A stretch of DNA of 64,000 bases from Leptidea sinapis. Taxonomy: Eukaryota > Arthropoda > Insecta > Lepidoptera > Pieridae. Of this stretch, positions 52,896 through 62,345 are shown piece after piece. How positions within the stretch are numbered: the first letter of the stretch is position 1; each line of letters begins with the position of its first letter. Position numbers and translations under genes: made by a program. A model generated the notes under the pieces. That model saw only the letters and a program-made list of their open reading frames with translations. It made no database searches and was not told the origin of the DNA. Location of the stretch: NCBI RefSeq assembly GCF_905404315.1, contig NC_066267.1:2122501-2186500 (forward strand), in the 5' to 3' direction.

Positions 52896-53620
52896 AATCA
52901 ATAACTAATGGTAAGAACTAAATAATTACATATAACATTCTTAACAGATAACTCTGGAAGAACTCAATAATTGTTTATTGGCTGTTTTCTATAATAATAA
53001 AGATACTAGCAGTTAGCACTGTAATTGTGCATCGACTGTATTAATTATGTCCGATTTTATAATATATAAAAACATTGACGTAAAATTTTACGCACATGAT
53101 AAGTTATCGCCATTAATTCGCAATTATCTCGGAACTTTGGATTTGCTAGTTATTTAATTTTGACACACTGACGATGATAGTATTATGAATAAAGCTTTTA
53201 TATAAGTCTAATTAATAGTACATTTACAGTTTAAGTTAAGAATATATATAGTAAAAATATATTTTCCATAAATTTCCCCCATTTCCTCAATTTGTCCTAG
53301 GTACACCATTGTACTGGCCTTGGGTATGTTGTACCTTGGCCATAAATCCCTTTTTTCGTTTTAATTATTAAAACACATGTGTAAGTATGAAATATACATT
53401 TTTGATATTTTGGTGGTGAATGCTCAAATAATTGACCTTTCAAAATATGCGCAAATGGTTTGAGTACAGTTCATCAAATAAAAATAAAAATAAAACTGTC
53501 TTAGGTACAACAAGTTGCCCTATATTCAATGTAAGTACCGGCATCATACGTAAAATTTTTATTAAACGTACAAAGTATTGCGTAGTTATAACGATAAGTT
53601 CCCTTATGAAGCAGGATATA
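52896..53620. other. No gene recognised
   Basis: AT-rich; no supported feature. Confidence 0.4.
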
Positions 53621-53627
53621 TTTCATA

Positions 53628-53860
53628 TACACAAATAAAATTTGAAAAACAAAATTTTATGAACGATGCGGGACTCAAACCCACGACCCACGGCGTTTCT
53701 TGCCGGTGCTCTAACCAACTGAGCCAACCGTATGCAAATATTGGAGTTGAGCAGGTTATCAACTGTAAAGTAGATCCTGTAGATGAAGCCATAACCTGAA
53801 AGTTGAACAAAGCAAACAAGATTATATAACGAGGCGTTACTCGAACTGTTGAATATAATT
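53628..53860 (-). repeat. T2 SINE copy with internally inverted segment
   Basis: Minus strand: head GGTTGGCTCAGTTGGTTAGA, B-box side GGGTTTGAGTCCC, tail GTTTTTCAAATTTTATTTGT. The adjoining arm (53750-53845: ATCAACTGTAAAGTAGATCC, GAAGCCATAACCTGAAAGTT) is in the opposite orientation to the same arm in the 43817 and 48814 copies. Confidence 0.75.
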
Positions 53861-54735
53861 TGAAGGTTACAATTAAGAGGAAGAAATCGCATATAGATAT
53901 TCCTTTAAATTTTAAAACGTTATACATGTTTTGCTTGATTATTTACTGGGTCGTTCGAAAGTGTTATCTTGGTCACGCGAGTCAATCGGCCTTTAGCAAC
54001 AAGCGAAGCTCTATTCAGTGTGCACTCTTTCGTCTAACAGGTTGTTCCGAAATGATATTATGGAAAATTGATTTATTTAGGAGATTTATGTATTTAATCC
54101 TAGAATATTTTTTCTATGATTACAATGAAGTAGTTCAACGCGTGTGTTTATTTAATGTCGCCAATGTAGTGGTATGTTGTATATATTTATACTAATACAA
54201 GAACAAAGAAATATTGCCAATATGAAAACTTGTTGAACAACACAAATATTTTTAATGATTGCTTCCAACACTCTAAATGTTTACTAAGAGAAGACCTTCA
54301 AACTCACTATCCTATCAGAATATTGGGTGAAGAAGAGGATTTAGCACTATCTCCTAATACGCTTATGTAAATTAATTAACAGAGAGTTGTGCAACAGATA
54401 TTACCGTCAAAGTCTCGGAAAATATATCTCAAAGTTTACGATGATTTTGTAAATGTCGTCAGAGCCAACTTCTCATAATATGCCATCTTCTCACCATTAA
54501 TATGAAAATCAATTTCCTTCAGTATTCAAAACTGTACTAATTTTACTTTGAAAATTAATTAAAGAAATTTTTATATTCTAAGCACTACTATTTTATTTCC
54601 TCTCAATCAAAATAAAAGCAGAGCTTATAATTCGTCCAAAAAACCATCTTACACTCAACATTACTATCAACCCTCGCCTTCGACTCGGGCTGCTAAAAGT
54701 CTCGGATAAAAATCGTATAATATATAAATTAAACA
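53861..54735. other. No gene recognised
   Basis: A 111-codon frame at 53860-54195 (cysteine/tyrosine-rich) has no family I recognise, and the composition is that of the AT-rich background. Confidence 0.35.
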
Positions 54736-54739
54736 GTAT

Positions 54740-54915
54740 GACTGTATTATAATTTCCTGAATGTCTCGCAGAACTATTCATCCTCACCGACCAACAAAGG
54801 ACGACCAACGTTCGCAGATAATTCATACATTACAATAATGTTCTGAATCGCTTTAAATAAAGTACAAAAATTCTAGACGCTCCTGTTATTCAATGCTATT
54901 TCATAATTTATCATA
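54740..54915 (-). repeat. Repeat E, copy 2
   Basis: Reverse complement of 15135-15302, nearly identical across the core (ATTCATCCTCACCGACCAAC, AAAGGACGACCAACGTTCGC). Confidence 0.8.
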
Positions 54916-55064
54916 TGAAACTCATTGTTACAAGAAACTAACATTTATTCTGAATGTAGTGAAATATGCAATATGTAATGTTTATTACAAATATAGCTTT
55001 ATTTAGCATGCTTGTAGGTAAATATTTTAAACATTCTAGTAGTATTGTGGGTTAATATTGTAGT

Positions 55065-55250
55065 TACAAACATATCTTGGATGACACCGACTCCAAAAAT
55101 AACAATAATCGTAACTAGAATTAGATTAATTAATTATATTGTATAAAAATACGCAATTATTTTTATACTTTATAGTGCATACTATATCTATTGTTCTGGA
55201 GTAGTGTTTTTGAAGTCTGTTGTTTTTTGTTAATTTTTTTTATTAGCTTC
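55065..55250 (+). repeat. Repeat I arm, copy 3
   Basis: ATGACACCGACTCCAAAAAT, AACAATAATCGTAACTAGAA, TATTGTTCTGGAGTAGTGTT, TTTGAAGTCTGTTGTTTT. Same arm as 30799-30960. Confidence 0.75.
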
Positions 55251-55920
55251 ACCTCTATGTATGTTTGTTTGTAACCGACTCATTTGGGCGCGATTTTGAT
55301 CCACTTTAAACGGCCACTTTTCGTTAAAACTTCGTAGATTTATCGAGGGCTGATGACAATACATAATTTTAAAAAATAATTCCATTTTACAATTTACAAA
55401 ATAAGATTTTTGTTAATTTATATAATTTTTTCATCTGTCGTCTTTAAGGCAGGAATTGATGTTCATTTTAAATTTCAAACATTATCTTTTCAACCATAGC
55501 GTGTTTTTTAGTTTTTTAAACTACTTTCATTTATAACATAACATCAACCCTAAAACGTAATTAGCATTATAAACGATCGGATATATTTTTTTTTAGTACT
55601 AGTTTTCAGGGTTCAAGACGCTACGGGTAACCGCGACTACGTAGGTCCACTGGCGGTAGTAACCTGAATGCTGAAATGCCCAAATGCGTGTATATAACAA
55701 CAAATTATGAATCCATCTTTGAAAATTTAAAATAGCTGCTATTTGATTTAGTTGGTAGATTCTTTATTTTCTACACCCACATTCTCGTCCAACATGGTGA
55801 ATCACAGGAGCGAAATATAGATGGCACTAGTACATACTTAAAATGAAATAGATCGCGCTATCAGTATTTACATTGACTTCATTGGACGTCTTTTGATTTT
55901 GAAACTTGCATGGGTATATT
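55251..55920. other. No gene recognised
   Basis: AT-rich; no supported feature. Confidence 0.4.
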
Positions 55921-55923
55921 GTT

Positions 55924-55980
55924 GATTGTTCGATTGTTCGATTGTTCGATTGTTCGATTGTTCGATTGTTCGATTGTTGT
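55924..55980. repeat. 8-bp tandem array (CGATTGTT)n
   Basis: Seven near-perfect units, followed by an irregular TTGTTGTTT tract to 56010. The glutamine/asparagine-rich ORF on the other strand is a translation of it. Confidence 0.95.
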
Positions 55981-56393
55981 TGTTTTTGTTTGTTGTTGTT
56001 ATTGTTTGTTATCGGTTGATTCTGACTCACCGTTAATAGTCGTGTTCTTAACATCTTAGTCTTTATAAGATCTCTCTGCTCTCTAAACAAAACTAATATT
56101 AGCTCACTAGATTAACAATAAAAACAAAAAAAAAATCTTTAGCATTCTTTATATGTAAAGAGTGCTATAAGATTTACCGGTAGTCTCTGACTTTTGTTGT
56201 TTCATTAATTATCGCGGGGGCCGCCACATACGTTAGGAACCTGCCTGTCTACGACTACTCTCACTTCACGAAGTAACCGGATCCCGTCAGCGGGATCCCC
56301 CGGTGAAATGTGGTTTGGGGGGAAGTTGCGAGAGGCGTGAAACAGTGTCGGTGAGATTTCCCCAGCTCCATGTTGCACGAATAACTTGCCAAC

Positions 56394-58357
56394 ATGGAGC
56401 ACGAATCCAAAGGTCCATCTGAGGACAAAACGACAACACCCGCCACCCGCGCTCCGCAAACGCCCAGCGCCGCGACTGTGACCGCGTTCCGCGCGCCCAA
56501 TGATGCCACGCCATATACCCACGTACCGTGCGCGATCGTAAGGAGCCGCGCTTCATCCAAGTCGCGAGCCGAGCGTCCTCGCTCAATATCATACTCGCGA
56601 CCGAAAACGCCGGTCGCTGCACATGCCACCACGACCACTGAAGTTGGCCTGCCCTGGGTCGACAACAGTCCAGCCACTTGCGAGCGCCCAGAGGAGGAGT
56701 CCCCGCATACATCAGCCAACAACAGTAAGGTGTTATTAGCTTCCCTACTCACCTCTGGATATCTGACGACACCTCTGTACGAATACCTCAAGCTGCCTGG
56801 GCCTGTGCTCGAGTTCTTCCAATACCAGCAGAGTATTGGCCAACCGCTGACCATGCAGGAATGCACGAAAATACTCCATTCGCAAGACCCAAGCATGCCT
56901 ATTGCGCCTGAGCCCGCGACCAGAGCGTCACGCCGGCCACGCCCCTCACCGAGCCCGGAGGCAGTGGAATCGAGTAAGAGGCATTGTAATACCTCCTCCG
57001 ATTGCGATCCTATCCGAGAGCCAGCAGCAGGAGTACGCCGCAACACCAAGGGCACAGAGAGACCCCTGCACATTCCGCAGCCAACGTAGCATCGACGTAG
57101 AAGCTACGGCTACGCTTACGCCTGCTGTCCCGGTGACATACGCTGCCGTCGTCACCACACCGCCGGCGTCTTCAAGTGCGGTGAGCCCACAGCAACCGTC
57201 GACAGCCGGGTCAACAGATACCACCATATTGACCACCGCCGCACCATCCAGAAAAGTGCCTCAGCCGGCAAAAAGATTCCCGCCGCTCATTTGTGAGATC
57301 CTCCCAAACTGGGTGCACCACTTCCGTGCACTCAAAGAAAAGTTGGGAAGGGCTCCTAACGCCCGCCCCTTCGGGGAAGGGTACAGATTCACCCCGGCAG
57401 ATGAAAATGAATAACCATCCAGAGATACCTAAGCGAACTGGAGAAAAGTAGTAGGATCTCTTGGTTCAGCTATTCGCTGCCGGCGGAGAAAAGCGCGAAG
57501 TTCGCAATACGAGGGCTACCTGCGACAACTGAGCCCAATGAAATTGAAGAGGAGCTACGCGGGCTCGGCTTCGAGCCCGAATATGTGAGGAAGATACGGG
57601 CCAGACAAGGGCGTCCGGGCTGTATCTTCTTCGCAATAATGAAGAGGACGCCCAATCTTACGCCCGGCATATTTGAGATTAACGAACTACTGTGTATGCC
57701 TGGTGTAAAATTCGAAGCCTGGAGATCAAAGAGGGGGCCGGCACAATGCCACACGTGCCAGCAGTTCCGTCATTCATCGCATGGGTGTCACAGACCACTG
57801 GCCTGCGTGCGTTGTGGTGGGGAACACACAGCGAAGGACTGCCCCCGCTTACTCTCGGAACCCGCAACCTGTGCAAATTGCGGGGGTCCTCACCCCGCAA
57901 ACAACTCTCAATGCCCTGTTTTCCTTGAAAACGAATAAAAAGAAATAAGAAAGCAGGGCCAATCGCCAAGACTGGCAAAAAGGCCAAGCACCCCCAGCTA
58001 GCCCGGGAGCCAGCTCCAGCGGTGGAGCAGCCTAAGGAGGCAACAAGCCTTATGGCCCCGGCAAACGAGGCGATACCCAGGCGCCAAGCACCACCCACGG
58101 TTGCTGGGGCCAAAAAGAAAAAGAAGAAGAAGGCCAAAAGGAAGGAAAAGAGGAGCCTAAATGAAGAGGCCAGGTTCGGGACAAGGCCTAAAACTACGGC
58201 CACAAAGAAGCCAATGAAGGGCAAGAAAGACCTAATGATCCAGGCAGCTATGGAGATCTTCCAAACGGTCATTCTTGCCCTTCAAAAGGAAGATGATGTG
58301 GCTTCAGTAGTCATCCTCAGCGGGATGAACAAACTAATGGATATAATAACCGCATAA
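56394..58357 (+). pseudogene. Jockey ORF1: gag-like nucleic-acid-binding protein, frameshifted
   Basis: Start at 56394 (ACATGG context, first ATG after the 5' UTR). N-terminal 200 residues are Thr/Pro/Ala-rich with low complexity. The PRE_C2HC-type region runs from about 57265 (ICEILPNWVHHFRALKEKLG, APNARPFGEGYRF) through FSYSLPAEKSAKFAIRGLP and EIEEELRGLGFEPEYVRKIR. Then three zinc knuckles at 57747-57912: CX2CX4HX4C (CHTCQQFRHSSHGC), CX2CX3HX4C (CVRCGGEHTAKDC) and CX2CX3HX6C. The C-terminus is Lys-rich (KKKKKKKAKRKEKR, about 58112-58155). Frameshifts lie between about 57060 and 57090, at about 57411 and about 57935 (oligo-A). The protein would coat the element RNA. Confidence 0.85.
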
Positions 58358-60520
58358 ATGGACAACTCGCTGAGAATTATTCATTGGAATATTAGAGGCA
58401 TTAAGAAGAAGCTGCCATTGCTGAAGAACATCCTTCGAGACCAGAACATAGACATCGCCCTCATCAGCGAAACACTGATGTCGAGGGCGGACACACTTCG
58501 GGTCTCAGGCTTCATCACTTACCGCAAGGATGAAATCGGCGAGCGTGGTCCGTACAGGGGATTGGTCGTGCTCGTCAGGAGGGGGTCGCTTCACCAACCG
58601 CTCCCGATGGTGGACCTGAATAGTCTACAAGCCCTCGGTGTTGAGCTCCAGATCAGCAGCCAGGACTTGCGCATTTTCGCCATTTACAGGCCGGCAAACG
58701 GAATGCTCGTCCCCGGAGACGTGCGACAGTTACTTAACTCCCCGAAAGCAACTCTCGCCGCGGGGGACTGGAACTGCAAGCACCCTGCCTGGAACGCCAG
58801 AATGGCCAACACACCGCGGGCAGAACACTTTTTAACGACTCCTTACAACACGGATACGAGGTCCACGGCCCGGAGGTTCCAACCCACTACCCGGACAACC
58901 ATGAATACCTTCCGGATGTGATTGATTTCACTGTCCTCAAGAACTTGGACTGCCAGCTGACTCAGGAAACTATTATCGATGAGCTTCTGTCAGCTCGCCC
59001 GCTGCGTCATCCCGACGGAGCCTTGAGATACGCAGCGGCAGAGCGTGCCGACATCTTCGCCGAACACCTTGAACGCCAGTTGCAGCCGAATCCAAATGAC
59101 GACGTATCGCACGTGACAGCACTTGAGAGAGAGGTCGCCGAATATCTAGAACGGCCGGTAGAGGCACTAGAAGATGCGGTGTTCTTCTCCCCAACTAAAG
59201 TGAGAAGTTGCATCCTTCGGACGAAGCTAAAAAAGCCCCGGGCGCGGATGGTATCACAAACGCCGCCCTGCGTCATCTACCGCGTCAAACCATCGCGGTG
59301 ATGACGCGACTCTTCAATGGCATCCCGCGCTCAGGGTACTTACCAAATATCTGGAAGGAAGGCCTCGTCATTATAATCCCGAAGCCGGGGAAAGACACCG
59401 CACTAGCACATAGCTACCGGCCCATCACTCTTCTGGCGACCCAGTCTAAGATATTCGAATCTCTCCTGCTGTCACTCCTAAGACCCTACATAGAGCTTAG
59501 GGAAGAACAGTTTGGATTCCGCGCTGAACACAGCACCACACTCCAGCTGTCCAGGGTACTGCACACCCTCACCGCTTCTCTCAACAAAAGAGAGAAAGCT
59601 GTGGCAGTATTCCTGGACATGGAGAAGGCGTTCGACCGTGTTTGGCATACTGGACTCGTGCACAAGTTAGCTGCAACCTCGACACCTCCCCGCCTGGTGA
59701 GGATAGTCGCCAACTTCCTTGAAAACCGTCGGTTTCGAGTAAGGGTAGACGATGCCATTTCAGCTTCCAAGATTATCTCTGCTGGCGTACCGCAGGGGAG
59801 CTGTCTGTCTCCCTTGCTGTACGCAAAATACACAAATGACATCCCGCTCGAACCGTCGGCGACTCTGGCGCTGTATGCAGATGACGCGGCGTATATTACA
59901 TCGTCACTCAACCTAACGCACGCCGCCGTGAAGATGCAGCGCCAGCTGGACACCCTGCCAGAATGGCTCAAGAAGTGGCGGCTATCGGTGAACGTTGGCA
60001 AAACCCAGGCGCTCGCGACTGGGAGTGTGCACACTGGCTAGCATAGGTTGCAGCTAAACGGACAGGACATTTCGTGGTGAACATGAACGAGCACGTCACG
60101 AAGACCATCGCGTCGACAAACGTCGCGATGGCCTTACTTCGTCCAGTGCTCTCCTCAAGCCTCCCTCTGAGGGTGAAGGTCTTGGTGTACAAGACCCACC
60201 TACGCAGCCGACTCACGTACGCCGCGCCTGCATGGTACGCGCTCGTGAATCTAACTAACCGGAAAAGGTTGCAAACCGTGCAGAACAAGATCCTCCGCTG
60301 CATCACGGGCGCACCATGGTACGTGAGGAACCAAACAATCCAGAGGGACTTAAGAGTCGAGGGCTTGGACGACTTCACTCGTCGTCTCGCCGTCAAAATG
60401 TTCACGCGTGCCGACTCGTCCGATCTCCATCATCTGCGAGATCTGGCCCCCTGGCACGCGCGGCCACCTGACGGCCGCCGCTACCCGCGTGATATCGTGC
60501 GGGACGAGGATGAAGAGTGA
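58358..60520 (+). pseudogene. Jockey ORF2: AP-endonuclease plus reverse transcriptase, defective
   Basis: ATG immediately follows the ORF1 TAA. Endonuclease: IIHWNIRGIKKKLPLLK at about 58376, DIALISETLM (catalytic Glu), RIFAIYRPANG and AAGDWNCKHPAWN at about 58757. Frameshift near 58818, then HPDNHEYLPDVIDFTVLKNL; the SDH-type end of the endonuclease and the linker are deleted near 58960. Second frameshift near 59220 in an oligo-A. RT: KKAPGADGITNAALRHLP, SYRPITLLATQSKIFES, EEQFGFRAEHSTT, VFLDMEKAFDRVWH (catalytic Asp present), AGVPQGSCLSPLLYAKYTND, LYADDAAYI at 59871-59897, WRLSVNVGKTQAL. A break near 60041-60074 removes the LGV.ID segment. C-terminus VYKTHLRSRLTYAAPAWY, LQTVQNKILRCITGAPWYVR ends at 60520. 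RT boxes are intact but the ORF cannot be read through. Confidence 0.9.
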
Positions 60521-60864
60521 CCTGTTTGCGCGCGGCTTGGCTGATCGCCCTCCCTCTTCTTCGGGGCTGATAGTCAAGGCCCGCGCAAACCGGCAACAAT
60601 CACTGGATCTCAGCTGAGGGAACAGGCGCTCCCTCAGCTTCAAAAAGATAACCACAAAGGGGGGCATCCGCTCCCCCAACATATATACCATAAATTAAAG
60701 AAGACGACCGCAGAGAGCAACGACTCTCACCCCCAATGAGTGATCCTTGCTGCAGGGGACGAAAAGTCCTGATCAGCATTCCCCCACCGCGCCCATATGG
60801 GCGCGGCGAGAGAAGACCACGACGAACTTGCATGAGTAAGGATGTATCTATTTTTGAAGCTGTA

Positions 60865-60925
60865 CTAAACATAAACTGTAATCAGAAACTGACACTTTCC
60901 ATATTGGAGATCCGGTCTAGAGGTA
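60865..60925 (+). repeat. Repeat P, copy 1
   Basis: AACTGTAATCAGAAACTGAC, ACTTTCCATATTGGAGATCC recurs at 61610-61660 as ACTGTAATCAGAAACCTACA, CTTTCCATTTTGGAGATTGG. Confidence 0.6.
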
Positions 60926-61048
60926 AGAGGTGTGTCATTAAAGGTTTTTAAATTAATTTAATGTAACTGTTTTTGTAGGAGATCCGGTCTAGAGGTAAGA
61001 GGTGTGTCATTAAAGGTTTTTAATTTAATTTAATGTAACTGTTTTTTG
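60906..61048. repeat. Direct tandem duplication, period 72 bp
   Basis: GGAGATCCGGTCTAGAGGTA, AGAGGTGTGTCATTAAAGGT, TTAATGTAACTGTTTTT occurs at 60906 and 60978 with only a couple of differences. Confidence 0.95.
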
Positions 61049-61114
61049 TCAATGGTCAACAGGTTGAAAAATCAGCTAAATCGTCAACGGGTTTTGAAAA
61101 ATCGGTAAATGCAA

Positions 61115-61335
61115 TCCTATTATTTCCTATTAATATTATAAATGTGAAAGTATGTGTGTCTGGATGTATGTTTGAACTTCTTTAACGCAAAAACTATTGA
61201 TTGGATTTTGTTGAAACTTTACAATAATATAGCTTACATACCAGAATAACACATAGGCTATTTATTATTTATCAAACTATCGCGTGAATTATACTTTATA
61301 TGGCAAAACAACGTTTGCCGGGTCAGCTAGTTATT
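61115..61335 (-). repeat. Dispersed repeat L, copy 3
   Basis: Reverse complement starts CTAGCTGACCCGGCAAACG and ends with AAACATACATCCAGACACAC. Matches 8771-9060 with a shorter interior. Confidence 0.75.
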
Positions 61336-61600
61336 AATAATTTAGGTTTTTATAAGGTTTTTATTCCGTCAATATAATATCAAGTCAACGTTTTCGTTCA
61401 CAATTTCGTCAACTGTTTTGAATTAAGCTGTTTTAGTGAGGCATTCAATTTCTTCATTTATTGAGAGTTACGGTCGAAGACGTTGATTTAATTTATGAGC
61501 TTATTATGTTCAACAGGTTTTTTCGTTGAAGAAAAACAGTTAATTCGTTAACGAATATAAAACTATTAATAAAAACAATTGATTTAACGACCACCTCTAA
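61336..61600. other. No gene recognised
   Basis: AT-rich; several short GTCAACG/GTCAACT motifs, nothing assignable. Confidence 0.35.
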
Positions 61601-61604
61601 TAAA

Positions 61605-61670
61605 CATGGACTGTAATCAGAAACCTACACTTTCCATTTTGGAGATTGGACATCCGGTTAAAGTTATAAC
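61605..61670 (+). repeat. Repeat P, copy 2
   Basis: See 60865-60925. The two copies bracket repeat L. Confidence 0.6.
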
Positions 61671-62045
61671 CTTCAATCAATTACCAGACTTAAATATTAT
61701 AAAATTTGAATTTAGAAGAGTCCATTTACTAGTTATTAATTATAGAACATAATTTTAAATTGAAATGAAATTACGTTAAACATTATAGCGACTGACGTAA
61801 ATTACATAATAGCAGAATAGCGATCATAGCCATCGTAAGTACTCTGTTGTTTTATCATTAAGTCGTCGAAGGCGCAATCACCTGTCACTACGGGTGACAA
61901 CGCCCCGGAATCATAGAGTACATAATTAATTTATTATACTTTAAATATTGTCAAAAACAACACATGTGATGACATGCAATGCAATGCTTCGCAAATTCTG
62001 TATTTATATATTCACAACTTTTTTCCTAAGCCGCACCGACGCGTA
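61671..62045. other. No gene recognised
   Basis: AT-rich; no supported feature. Confidence 0.4.
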
Positions 62046-62049
62046 TACG

Positions 62050-62235
62050 TATTTGCGCTTGTCACCTTGAGACATAAGATGTTAAGTCTCATTTGCCCAG
62101 TATTTTCACTAGCTACGGCACCCTTCCAACCGAAATACAATAATGTTTACACATTACTGCTTCACGGCAGAAATAGGCGCTGTTGTGGTACCCATAATCT
62201 AGCCGACATACTGTGCAAAGGAGACTCCCACTGGT
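62050..62235 (-). repeat. NR1 copy 16, 3' part missing
   Basis: 5' end CCAGTGGGAGTCTCCTTTGC on the minus strand, intact through CGGTTGGAAGGGTGCCGTAG to GGTGACAAGCGCAAAT. The hairpin and 3' end are absent, breaking within a few bases of where copy 15 breaks. Confidence 0.9.
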
Positions 62236-62269
62236 AAGTCTTAGCAAAAGTGTATTGATCTCTGCCTCA

Positions 62270-62345
62270 CGGCCGTTCCCAATATACTATCTACAGATGG
62301 AGATAAATTACTACCTTCTACTGTCAGTGATTAGCTGTCAATAAT
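62270..62345. mobile_element. MITE end (same family as 14186), cut by LINE insertion
   Basis: CGGCCGTTCCC, GGAGATAAATTACTACCTTC, TACTGTCAGTGATTAGCTGT, CAATAAT matches the inverted right end of the 14186-14481 MITE. Identity stops at 62345 where the LINE 3' end starts. Confidence 0.75.

Larger units (their letters stand above)
56190..60840 (+). mobile_element. Jockey-type non-LTR retrotransposon, near-complete but inactive
   Basis: A 4.6-kb GC-rich insert with 5' UTR (to 56393), ORF1 (56394-58357), ORF2 (58358-60520) and a 3' UTR of about 320 bp (CCGCGCCCATATGGGCGCGG palindrome at 60787-60806). Ends are placed where composition changes; no target duplication or poly-A could be fixed. Both ORFs are frameshifted and ORF2 has internal deletions. 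Confidence 0.8.

Noticed and set aside
53860..54195. 111-codon plus-strand ORF
   Set aside because: No recognisable family, background composition, flanked by a SINE; not distinguishable from chance.
55827..56090. Asn/Gln-rich 87-codon ORF
   Set aside because: Translation of the CGATTGTT tandem array.
56205..57236. Long minus-strand ORFs (up to 270 codons)
   Set aside because: Antisense shadows of the GC-rich Jockey ORF1. The sense strand shows recognisable domains and the antisense none.
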